Origin: Bacteroidales bacterium UBA6207
Lineage (GTDB): Bacteria > Bacteroidota > Bacteroidia > Bacteroidales > F082
Direction of reading: 5' to 3'
Assembly (NCBI GenBank): GCA_002421995.1
Contig: DISP01000156.1
Span: 18,492 to 82,491 of the forward strand
Length of the DNA: 64,000 nt
The notes under the pieces were generated by a model. The model saw nothing but the letters and a program-made list of their open reading frames with translations, made no database searches and was not told the DNA's origin. Below, piece by piece: positions 7,004-14,439 of this stretch. A program made the position numbers and the translations under genes. Each line of letters begins with the position of its first letter. Within the stretch, counting starts at the first letter, position 1.

Positions 7004-8968
7004 TTATTTGTCAATAATTTTAATCTCTGTTCGTCGGTTTAGCTTTCGCCCTTCTTCGGTTTCGTTGCCTGCAACAGCCTTTGTGGCTCCATATCCTTTG
7101 GTGGTGATGCGGCCTGCCGCTACTCCTTTCTCCTGCAGAAACAACATCACTGCCCGCGCCCTTTGTTCTGACAAAACAAGGTTGTCTTTGTCTGTACCAA
7201 CGGCATCAGTGTGTCCGGATATTTCGATTCTGTACTGCTGGTTTTGTGTAAGAAAAACGGCAAGATTGCTTAATTCAGTAAATGAAGATAGGCGAAGCGT
7301 TGATTTACCGGTTTCAAAAAGCACATTATTCAAAACAACTTGCTTATTTAACACCAAAGGTTCAAGGGTTGCCATGTGTACACTATTTTCGTTTGACACA
7401 TCTTCCCCAATGCTTAATTGTTCGGAATACAACAGATAACCCGGCTTTTCAAGTTGCAGTTTGTATTCAACCGAAGGTTTCAGCGCGATAAAAAATGTTC
7501 CGTTAAAATCAGTTTCACCATGTTGAATCGTTGTTTCTGTATCGGATTCGTACAGCATAAAAGCTGCAGTGATTCTTTGGGAAGATGCCTTATCCAAAAC
7601 CACAACCTGCATATAATGAACAGATTGCGGAAATACCTCCTGTTTCAATGGTTCAAATGCCAGGATATCAAAACCTGTTGAATCTCCGCCACGGTCCGAA
7701 GTCAAAAAAACCATCCTGGCATCAGCACTGATAACAATGTTCATTTCATTTGCGAAGGTATTCACAGGATAACCCACATTGACAGGACTTGTCCACCTGC
7801 CTGTTTCATCGGCCCTGCTAAAATAGATATCTCTTCCTCCCATGCTGAATGCTTGTCCGTTACTACTGAAATAGAGTGATTTGCCATCAGCATGTATGAA
7901 TGGCGACATCTCATCGCCTTGCGAGTTTATCTCCGGCCCGAGGTTGATGCCTGCGCTCCAGCTTCCATCGCCGAGTTTTACAGACTTATAAATATCCGAA
8001 CCACCATAGCCACCGGGTCGGTTGCTTGCAAAATACATCTCTTTTTCATCTGCCGAGAGTGCAGCCTGCGATTCCCAATAAGATGTGTTTACTTTACCGG
8101 GCAACAGTCGGGGCTGCGACCAGACAGTGTCGTTTTCCCGCCAGACCAAACAAATATCACAGCTTCCATTGCCTTCACTCCATCCACATGCTGCAAAATA
8201 CAACTTCGATCCATCGGCTGTCATAGCTGCAGCGCCGTAGTTACCATATGATTCGAGGTAGTTAAATTGATCTTGTTTTGTATAGACTTCACCCTCAATC
8301 CCAACAATATAAAACTCTTCTTTCATCATTCCTTCGGAAGTGGCTTTGTTCCGGTCCTTATGCGTCAAAAGATAGGTCTTATTGTCAAATTTTATGCCGT
8401 TGATATACTCATCGCCGGCAGTATTAAAAGCATCCAAACCAGACTTAAGCTGTCTTGCTACCGGTTGTTTTACAAGACTATCGGCCAATTCTGACTTTCT
8501 TAACCAGCGTTGTGCTAATTTATTAGCTGCATTTGCGGGTGGAAACAATCTGCTTGTGGTTCTAAAGCATTGCGCTGCCTTTTGGTAATCACCCACAAGG
8601 TAGTAAGACTCGCCCAAAAGGTTGTAAACGGGCTTAAAGAAATTGCTATCTATCTGTATAGCAGTGTTATAGTAATTAACTGCTGATTGATACTTTTTTG
8701 TATGAGCAGAAATTTCTCCCAATAAAAGATAGGCTTCGATAAACTTTTCGTCAATGCTTACAGCCTGGTGCAGCAGTTGTTTGCTCTCGTCGAAATCCTC
8801 GAGCGCATAAGCTTTTTCAGCCTTATGGTAGGCTGCAGCAGCTTTCTTTGATCCAGTAGTTAGCTGATCCTGCGCCGATAGCAGCAATGGCAAAAGAAAA
8901 GCAACAACCGCAAAAAGCTTTATTAAGGAATTTGCATGTATTTGTGGCTCTGCAGGCTCATTCGCCAT
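7004..8968 (-). CDS. PorE-like OmpA-family protein (TPR, beta-propeller, CRD, OmpA)
   Basis: With the start at 8968 (MANEPAEPQIH...) the protein has 654 residues; the hydrophobic LFAVVAFLLPLLLSAQ near residue 25 is the signal sequence. In order it has TPR repeats (about 35-150), a PD40-type beta-propeller (about 200-420, repeats such as LYFAACGWSEGNG, MYFASNRPGGYGGSDIYKS and LYFSSNG), a carboxypeptidase-regulatory-like Ig fold (about 450-530) and a C-terminal OmpA domain (NNVLFETGKSTL, ISGHTDAVGTDKDN, LSEQRARAV, NRRTEI) that binds peptidoglycan. That order is the same as in PorE, a T9SS outer-membrane component, but several paralogs share it. The start overlaps the 3' end of queE by 46 bases; longer in-frame starts up to 9052 exist. 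No clear lipobox. Confidence 0.78.
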   Translation of the reverse strand: MANEPAEPQIHANSLIKLFAVVAFLLPLLLSAQDQLTTGSKKAAAAYHKAEKAYALEDFDESKQLLHQAVSIDEKFIEAYLLLGEISAHTKKYQSAVNYYNTAIQIDSNFFKPVYNLLGESYYLVGDYQKAAQCFRTTSRLFPPANAANKLAQRWLRKSELADSLVKQPVARQLKSGLDAFNTAGDEYINGIKFDNKTYLLTHKDRNKATSEGMMKEEFYIVGIEGEVYTKQDQFNYLESYGNYGAAAMTADGSKLYFAACGWSEGNGSCDICLVWRENDTVWSQPRLLPGKVNTSYWESQAALSADEKEMYFASNRPGGYGGSDIYKSVKLGDGSWSAGINLGPEINSQGDEMSPFIHADGKSLYFSSNGQAFSMGGRDIYFSRADETGRWTSPVNVGYPVNTFANEMNIVISADARMVFLTSDRGGDSTGFDILAFEPLKQEVFPQSVHYMQVVVLDKASSQRITAAFMLYESDTETTIQHGETDFNGTFFIALKPSVEYKLQLEKPGYLLYSEQLSIGEDVSNENSVHMATLEPLVLNKQVVLNNVLFETGKSTLRLSSFTELSNLAVFLTQNQQYRIEISGHTDAVGTDKDNLVLSEQRARAVMLFLQEKGVAAGRITTKGYGATKAVAGNETEEGRKLNRRTEIKIIDK

Positions 8969-9552
8969 TGCGGATTTTGCATGATATAGTCTGTTAGCCA
9001 TGGCATGATTTTTTGTGACACACTCCATTCGGGCTGAAGATACAACAAGCAATCCGAAGGCACTAATCGTGCATTTTGTTCAGCCCATTCCAGGTCAGCC
9101 TCTGTTTGAATGACAACCTTGAGCTCATTTGCCATTTTATAAACTGCCGGCCTTGGTGGCGAATACTTTTTTGGTGAAAGACAAACCCAGTCCCAACAGC
9201 CGCTAAGCAAATGTGCACCTGAAGTCTCAACCATCGTTTTAACACCCAGGCTATGCAGATAGTCAGTAAAGAAATCTAAGGGATACAATGAGGGCTCGCC
9301 ACCTGTTACAACAACAGTTTTTGCAGGGAACGAAGCTGCTCTGCCGGCGATTTCAACTGCATCGGCAGGCGGAAAGTTCTCCGCGTCCCATGATGGTTTG
9401 GTATCGCACCAACTGCATCCGACATCGCATCCGCCTATGCGAATGAAATAGGCTGCTTGCCCCATATTATGTCCTTCGCCCTGAAGGGTATAAAACTCCT
9501 CCATGAGCGGCAATTTTTTGCCACCAAGAAAGAGGTCCTGATTTTTTTGCAT
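8923..9552 (-). CDS. queE: 7-carboxy-7-deazaguanine synthase
   Basis: A 209-residue radical SAM enzyme that converts 6-carboxytetrahydropterin to 7-carboxy-7-deazaguanine in queuosine biosynthesis. Seen: FYTLQGEG at the N-terminus, the cluster motif CDVGCSWCD (CxxxCxxC), VVVTGGEPSLYP for SAM binding, and a conserved LSPK segment in the C-terminal half. I take the ATG at 9552, one codon inside a TTG-started version; it overlaps the stop of the upstream gene (TGATG), implying translational coupling. No other queuosine genes are nearby, so its placement between two secreted-protein genes looks incidental to function. Confidence 0.9.
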   Translation of the reverse strand: MQKNQDLFLGGKKLPLMEEFYTLQGEGHNMGQAAYFIRIGGCDVGCSWCDTKPSWDAENFPPADAVEIAGRAASFPAKTVVVTGGEPSLYPLDFFTDYLHSLGVKTMVETSGAHLLSGCWDWVCLSPKKYSPPRPAVYKMANELKVVIQTEADLEWAEQNARLVPSDCLLYLQPEWSVSQKIMPWLTDYIMQNPQWRMSLQSHKYMQIP

Positions 9553-10790
9553 CAATTTATTATAAAACTGGTATGATAACTCCTGCGCTCGGTGAATGCA
9601 GTAATGAAATATGTGCCTGGTTTCAAACCATTTACGTCAATAGACAATACCTCTTCGCTACCTTTTTTCAAATGAAGTTGTTTCAACACCTTGCCGGTTG
9701 AATCGTGTATATCAAGCCTGAAATCTTCTTTTCTGAAATCTACCCTCAGCTTCAGTTCACCATTACGAACAGGATTCTCTATCAGATTCATTTTCTTGCT
9801 ATCTTGTGCATTTTCGTCCGAAACACCGGTAAGTCCTGTCCATTCGCCTGTGTTGAGCCGAAAAAGTCTGGCGCTGAAAGATTGGCTTTTTTCAGCAGAA
9901 ATGTAAGCCGAATAGGCACCACTGTATGCAACACCTTCTATCTGGGTCGTGATCAGATTCAAAAGCTCCACACGGCGTTTGTTGCCACCAAAGAAGTCTC
10001 TTCCTTTAAAATCAAACAACATCCACACAAATGGCACATAGGTTTGCTGAGTGTATCCTGTGAGTATAAGCTGTTGATGAACAGGATCATAGTCAGCACC
10101 GGTGATTAATCCATTTGAGTTGAAATTGTCAATTTTCTTTGCGATGTGGTTTCCGGGATTGCTTGGTAGGCGATAAAGATTACACTGCTGGTCAGCCCTG
10201 TTTTTTGTAAAAAGATAAAGTGAGTCTTGGGTGGCTAGAATGGCTTCGCAGTCGAAGTTGTGTTCTTTTGTTTTCTGAAAAGATTGTTGGTCTTCATAAA
10301 CAAACTTAACTGATGCGGCCTGTACAGTGGAATTGCCATTGACCGGGATGCTGGATTTCAATATTCTGTAAACTACCAAATCCTGTCGTGTCCCATTGTT
10401 GTTTCCAATGTCGGCAATATATATGTATTGGTCATCCATTGTGATGTCTTCCCAATCAACATTCGTTGCATTGGACACCGTGATTTGTTGAACTATATGA
10501 GCATCAGTGGTATCCATTGCGTATAGAACAGCCGATCCACCACTGTCGTTAAATGTCCAAAGTTTGTTATTGAATTTCAAAAGGCCGGAGGTTTCTTTTA
10601 CCGACCCGGGCAACTCACAAATAAAAGGCGGATTGGTAACGGTTATGGGATAAACACAGCTGCCGTTATTGATTGTTGCAGTGGGATTAAAATTTGTAGC
10701 ACGCGGATCGGTACATCCCGCAACCTGACTTTGAACAACATCGAACATCATCAGCAACAGAACCAGCAAACTGAGGCCTTTCTTTAACAT
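9552..10790 (-). CDS. T9SS-secreted beta-propeller-like protein
   Basis: A 412-residue protein with signal peptide (MLKKGLSLLVLLLMMFDVVQSQ). It begins with a Cys-bounded GCTDPRATNFNPTAT...NNGSC segment, a short module frequent in Bacteroidetes secreted proteins. The central 270 residues contain repeated beta-rich units (DWEDITMDDQYIYIADIGNN, NFDCEAILATQDSLYLFTKN, ITGADYDPVHQQLILTGY) that suggest a propeller. The C-terminal 75 residues form a type A T9SS sorting domain: ENPVRNGELKL, LDIHDSTGKVLKQ, LKPGTYFI. The protein is therefore expected to cross the outer membrane through T9SS and be surface-attached or released. Substrate unknown. It lies 21 bases after folD and overlaps queE. Confidence 0.72.
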   Translation of the reverse strand: MLKKGLSLLVLLLMMFDVVQSQVAGCTDPRATNFNPTATINNGSCVYPITVTNPPFICELPGSVKETSGLLKFNNKLWTFNDSGGSAVLYAMDTTDAHIVQQITVSNATNVDWEDITMDDQYIYIADIGNNNGTRQDLVVYRILKSSIPVNGNSTVQAASVKFVYEDQQSFQKTKEHNFDCEAILATQDSLYLFTKNRADQQCNLYRLPSNPGNHIAKKIDNFNSNGLITGADYDPVHQQLILTGYTQQTYVPFVWMLFDFKGRDFFGGNKRRVELLNLITTQIEGVAYSGAYSAYISAEKSQSFSARLFRLNTGEWTGLTGVSDENAQDSKKMNLIENPVRNGELKLRVDFRKEDFRLDIHDSTGKVLKQLHLKKGSEEVLSIDVNGLKPGTYFITAFTERRSYHTSFIIN

Positions 10791-10811
10791 GGTATTGTGT
10801 GTTAAAAGATT

Positions 10812-11696
10812 CTAGTTTTTGTAAACCTGTTTCTTACATGCCAGCAAAGTGTTGTTAAGCAATGACACGATTGTCATTGGTCCAACCCCACCCGGAACAG
10901 GTGTAATACGGGAAGCAACTTTGCTGACATTCTTAAAATCAACATCTCCTGCCAGATGATATCCTTTTTCACTTGAAGTATCCTCTACTCTGTGAATACC
11001 AACATCCACAACAACTGCACCAGGTTTAACCATGTCTTTTGTAACAAATTCAACCTGCCCTATTGCTGCTATCAGCACATCAGCCTGTGAGGTTATTGAT
11101 TTTAAATCAGCAGTTTTGCTATGGCAAAGTGTAACGGTTGCATTCACATTTTTCCTTGAAAGCAGGATGCTCAGCGGCGTCCCGACAATATTTGACCTTC
11201 CAATAACCACACAATGTTTTCCTTCGAGTGTTACCTTACTCCTGCGCAAAAGCTCAACCACGCCAAAAGGAGTTGCCGGCAAATAGGCAGGAAGCCCCGA
11301 TTGCATGCGCCCCATATTCACAGGATGAAAACCGTCAACATCTTTTGCAGGATCAATAGCTTCGATAATCCTGTCGGTATTGATTTGGGCAGGAAGCGGA
11401 AGCTGAACGATAAAACCGTCAACTTCGGGATCATTGTTAAGAAAACGAATCACTTCAAGCAATTCATTTTCAGAAGTCTTTTCAGGCAGACGGTATGTTG
11501 TTGAGGTTATTCCAACCTCAAGACAAGCTTTCTCCTTTGATGCAACATATGTTTCGCTGGCCGGGTCGTTTCCAACAAGAATGGCAGCCAGATGTGGTGC
11601 TTTCATGTCGGCATCAATCAGGGCGGCAACTTCTTTTGCAATCTCTTTTTTTATTGTGGCAGCTATTGCTTTGCCATCTAAAAGTTTTTCTGTCAT
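10812..11696 (-). CDS. folD: Bifunctional methylenetetrahydrofolate dehydrogenase/cyclohydrolase
   Basis: A 294-residue enzyme that oxidises 5,10-methylene-THF to methenyl-THF with NADP and hydrolyses it to 10-formyl-THF. Seen: LVGNDPASETYVASKEKAC with the catalytic Tyr and Lys, DGFIVQLPLP, PAKDVDGFHPVNMGR, PATPFGVVELL, VVIGRSNIVGTPLSILL for dinucleotide binding, and PVPGGVGPMTI near the end. Length is typical. The ATG at 11696 (MTEKLLDGK) is chosen over a GTG two codons earlier that would overlap the ffh stop. It is 5 bases downstream of ffh, so the two are co-transcribed. Confidence 0.95.
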   Translation of the reverse strand: MTEKLLDGKAIAATIKKEIAKEVAALIDADMKAPHLAAILVGNDPASETYVASKEKACLEVGITSTTYRLPEKTSENELLEVIRFLNNDPEVDGFIVQLPLPAQINTDRIIEAIDPAKDVDGFHPVNMGRMQSGLPAYLPATPFGVVELLRRSKVTLEGKHCVVIGRSNIVGTPLSILLSRKNVNATVTLCHSKTADLKSITSQADVLIAAIGQVEFVTKDMVKPGAVVVDVGIHRVEDTSSEKGYHLAGDVDFKNVSKVASRITPVPGGVGPMTIVSLLNNTLLACKKQVYKN

Positions 11697-11701
11697 CTGC
11701 A

Positions 11702-13039
11702 CTATTTTTGCTGACGCATCTGCTGCATCATCTGCATCATTTTCCGGCTACCACCAGTGGTCATCATACGCATCATTTTCGATGTTTCTTCAAACTGTTT
11801 TATCAGACGATTCACCTCAACAATATTCGTTCCGCTTCCGGTGGCAATTCTTTTGCGACGGCTGCCGTTCAGGAGCTTTGGATTTTCGCGCTCGGCCGGG
11901 GTCATGCTATATATTATGGCTTCAATGCTTTTGAAAGCATCTTCTTCAATTTCAGTGTCTTTCAAAGCCTTTCCCATACCGGGGATCATTGCTGCCAAAT
12001 CTTTAATATTTCCCATCTTCTTGATTTGCTGAATCTGTTTCAGAAAATCATTGAAGTTAAACTCATTTTTGGCAAGCTTACGTTTCAGATTCTGGGCTTC
12101 GGCTTCGTCATACTGTTCCTGGGCACGTTCCACAAGTGAAACGATATCACCCATGCCCAGGATGCGGTCGGCCATACGTTTTGGATAGAATACATCCAAC
12201 GCATCCATTTTCTCACCTATTCCGACAAACTTGATGGGTTTATCCACAACCGACTTAATTGTCAGAGCTGCTCCTCCGCGCGTATCGCCGTCGAGTTTTG
12301 TGAGCACTACACCATCATAATCTAACCTGTCGTTGAAGGCTTTGGCAGTGTTCACCGCATCCTGACCGGTCATAGAATCCACCACAAACAATGTCTCCTG
12401 AGGCTGCACAGTCTTTTTGATGTTTGCAATCTCATTCATCATTTGCTCATCTATGGCCAGGCGGCCGGCGGTGTCAATGATGACGACATTCTTTGCCTTG
12501 TCCTTGGCATACTGAATAGCATTGCGCGCAATAACAACAGGGTCTTTCTGAGCTTCGTCGGTATATACTTCCACTTCAACCTGTTCGCCAAGCACTTTTA
12601 GCTGATTGATAGCAGCCGGGCGATAAACATCGCATGCAACGAGTAAAGGATGTTTTCCCTTCTTCTTTTTCAGAAAACCGGCCAGCTTTGCAGAGAAGGT
12701 GGTTTTGCCCGAACCCTGAAGGCCTGCAATGAGGATGATTGACGGTTGTCCTTTCAGATTAATTTCTGTCACATCACCACCCATCAGCTCAGCGAGCTCA
12801 TCGTGCATGATTTTGACCATCAATTGTCCCGGAGAAACTGACGTCAGAATCTTCTGACCAATGGCCTTGTCTTTTACTCTACCGGTAAACTCTTTTGCAA
12901 TTTTAAAGCTAACGTCGGCATCGAGCAGTGCTTTTCTGACCTCTTTGAGTGTTTCGGCTACATTTATTTCACTAATGTGACCCTGGCCTTTTAGTATTTT
13001 AAACGATCGTTCGAGTTTATCACTTAAACCTTCAAACAT
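11702..13039 (-). CDS. ffh: Signal recognition particle GTPase
   Basis: A 445-residue SRP54 homolog that binds signal sequences and 4.5S RNA and targets ribosomes to the membrane with FtsY. The N domain (about 1-90) is followed by the G domain with GLQGSGKTTFSAKLAGFL (P-loop), DVYRPAAINQL, IIDTAGRL and TKLDGDTRGGAAL. The C-terminal methionine-rich M domain ends in a run of Met/Gln (MMRMMTTGGSRKMMQMMQQM), and the RNA-binding segment with GSRKRIA...SGT is present (NGSRRKRIATGSGTNIVEV). Length is usual. First gene of an ffh-folD transcription unit. Confidence 0.97.
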   Translation of the reverse strand: MFEGLSDKLERSFKILKGQGHISEINVAETLKEVRKALLDADVSFKIAKEFTGRVKDKAIGQKILTSVSPGQLMVKIMHDELAELMGGDVTEINLKGQPSIILIAGLQGSGKTTFSAKLAGFLKKKKGKHPLLVACDVYRPAAINQLKVLGEQVEVEVYTDEAQKDPVVIARNAIQYAKDKAKNVVIIDTAGRLAIDEQMMNEIANIKKTVQPQETLFVVDSMTGQDAVNTAKAFNDRLDYDGVVLTKLDGDTRGGAALTIKSVVDKPIKFVGIGEKMDALDVFYPKRMADRILGMGDIVSLVERAQEQYDEAEAQNLKRKLAKNEFNFNDFLKQIQQIKKMGNIKDLAAMIPGMGKALKDTEIEEDAFKSIEAIIYSMTPAERENPKLLNGSRRKRIATGSGTNIVEVNRLIKQFEETSKMMRMMTTGGSRKMMQMMQQMRQQK

Positions 13040-13060
13040 ATATCCTATTTTTTAAGTTTG

Positions 13061-13068
13061 CAAAAGTA
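13061..13068 (-). promoter_or_regulatory. Candidate -7 box TACTTTTG for ffh
   Basis: On the minus strand TACTTTTG lies about 20 bases before the ffh start. No TTG sits at the expected distance upstream. Confidence 0.4.
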
Positions 13069-13152
13069 GTAAAAATAGCGTAATGAAGATGATGCAGTCA
13101 TTCAAACCGGGCTAAAATCTTGTGCTGTTGATCTATTTAATAGCACACAAAA

Positions 13153-13181
13153 AAAAGGCTGCAAGTTATGTGCAGCCTTTT
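13153..13181 (-). terminator. Intrinsic terminator after the envelope cluster
   Basis: AAAAGGCTGCA and TGCAGCCTTTT form an 11-bp stem with a 7-base loop. Read on the minus strand it is followed by a run of T, and lies 20 bases after the stop of the last ompH gene. It can also act in the other direction. Confidence 0.88.
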
Positions 13182-13201
13182 CCATCTTTATAGTGAGATT
13201 C

Positions 13202-13717
13202 CTATTTCAGGTTCAGTTTTGCTTTTACGAGGTTTGTCACATCATCAGCATTGGCACCAACATGCAATAAAACGCCTGTGGCAGAATCAATAATGTAGGT
13301 GTAGTTGTTTTCCTTGCCAACATCTTCGATAGCCTTCTTAACTTTGTTGATGACAGGAGTGAGCAACTCAACTCTTTTGTCACCAAATTCAGCATCAGCA
13401 TTTTGTTGAAACTCCTGGATGCGTGTTTGAAGGTCGGTGATTTCTTTTTCTTTTGATTGTTTGATGAGATTTGACATGGTTGCCAAATTATTCTGGTAAT
13501 CAGTAATTTTTGTTTGATACTCAGTCATCATGGCACGTAATTCTGTTTCAAGCTGAGCTTCAAAATCTTTCAACTGGTTTTCAACTGTAGCTTTCTCAGG
13601 CATGATACTCATGATTGCATTGGAGTCAATATGTCCAATCTTAAGTGTTTGCGCTTGAATGCCGCTAAAAAAAGAAACAAAGGTTAAAACTAAAAATAGG
13701 CGGGTTAAAGTTTTCAT
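13202..13717 (-). CDS. OmpH/Skp-family periplasmic chaperone (copy 2)
   Basis: A 171-residue protein. The ATG at 13717 begins a proper signal peptide (MKTLTRLFLVLTFVSFFSGIQAQ); the longer frame to 13789 would run through the promoter. After a short beta strand (LKIGHIDSNAIMSIMPE) comes a long charged coiled coil (about 40-130) and a C-terminal return strand YTYIIDSATGVLLHVG, the Skp/OmpH layout. Skp-type chaperones hold unfolded outer-membrane proteins on the way to BamA. It has its own promoter but follows bamA and a paralog, as in other Bacteroidetes. A terminator follows. Confidence 0.88.
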   Translation of the reverse strand: MKTLTRLFLVLTFVSFFSGIQAQTLKIGHIDSNAIMSIMPEKATVENQLKDFEAQLETELRAMMTEYQTKITDYQNNLATMSNLIKQSKEKEITDLQTRIQEFQQNADAEFGDKRVELLTPVINKVKKAIEDVGKENNYTYIIDSATGVLLHVGANADDVTNLVKAKLNLK

Positions 13718-13750
13718 TTTCTGAATAATGTGATTAATGATAATTTTCGA

Positions 13751-13780
13751 CAAATGTAATGATTTTTCGCACACCTCCAA
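13751..13780 (-). promoter_or_regulatory. Bacteroidetes-type promoter (TTG-N19-TACATTTG)
   Basis: On the minus strand TTG (13780-13778) and TACATTTG (13758-13751) are 19 bases apart, 33 bases before the ATG at 13717. It gives the distal ompH an extra promoter. Confidence 0.65.
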
Positions 13781-13822
13781 AAAAAACAAAGAGGTAGCAA
13801 CTGATTAACAAGCTTTAACGAA

Positions 13823-14386
13823 TTATTGTTTTCGATCTTCCTTCCTTACAGTTTGCATCACCGTTCCCACCTCATCAAGCACTTCGTCGCTGATGTCGAG
13901 CCGTGGATTGGCATAAAGCATTGTAGCTCCGGCAGCTTTATCAAAAATAAAAGCGTAGTTTTTGGTTTCAGCGATTTCCTGCATGGCGTTGTAAATTTTC
14001 TCCTGAATGGGTTGAACGAGTTCGTTGCGTTTTTTGAACAATTCTCCTTCCGAACCAAAATACTTGATTTGAAGCGCCTTGGCTTCCTTTTCTTTTTTCA
14101 GAATTTCATCTTCACGTTTTTTCTTCAAATCCTGCGGGAGCAATACCGACTCTGTCTGGTAGGCTTTGTACATTTCTTCAACCTTATCGTACAACGCTTT
14201 TACCTCCTTTTCCCATTTCTGCGAAAGTGCATTCAATTCTTCCTGTGCATCGTTGTATTCAGGTATGTTTTTGAGGATATACTCCGTGTCAACATATGCA
14301 AATTTTTGTCCCTGAAGCTGTGCAAATCCGGTGCTTGACACTAAAATGAAAGTGGCAACGGCCAATATTCTAAGAAAAGCTTTCAT
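13823..14386 (-). CDS. OmpH/Skp-family periplasmic chaperone (copy 1)
   Basis: A 187-residue paralog of the next gene, with signal peptide MKAFLRILAVATFILVSSTGFAQ. The KFAYVDTEYILKNIPEYNDAQ strand-turn, a long Lys/Glu-rich coiled coil (about 50-135) and the closing strand YAFIFDKAAGATMLYANP give the Skp/OmpH fold. It starts 53 bases after the bamA stop and is probably co-transcribed with it. Role: periplasmic holdase for outer-membrane proteins, by family. Confidence 0.88.
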   Translation of the reverse strand: MKAFLRILAVATFILVSSTGFAQLQGQKFAYVDTEYILKNIPEYNDAQEELNALSQKWEKEVKALYDKVEEMYKAYQTESVLLPQDLKKKREDEILKKEKEAKALQIKYFGSEGELFKKRNELVQPIQEKIYNAMQEIAETKNYAFIFDKAAGATMLYANPRLDISDEVLDEVGTVMQTVRKEDRKQ

Positions 14387-14439
14387 ATTGAATTATTTTG
14401 AAGTTTATTTTCAATTCTACGCAAAAACCCTGCCAGAAA

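Noticed and set aside
7008..8588. Plus-strand ORFs opposite the OmpA/PorE-like gene
   Set aside because: Antisense to a gene with well-supported domains; no recognisable motif.
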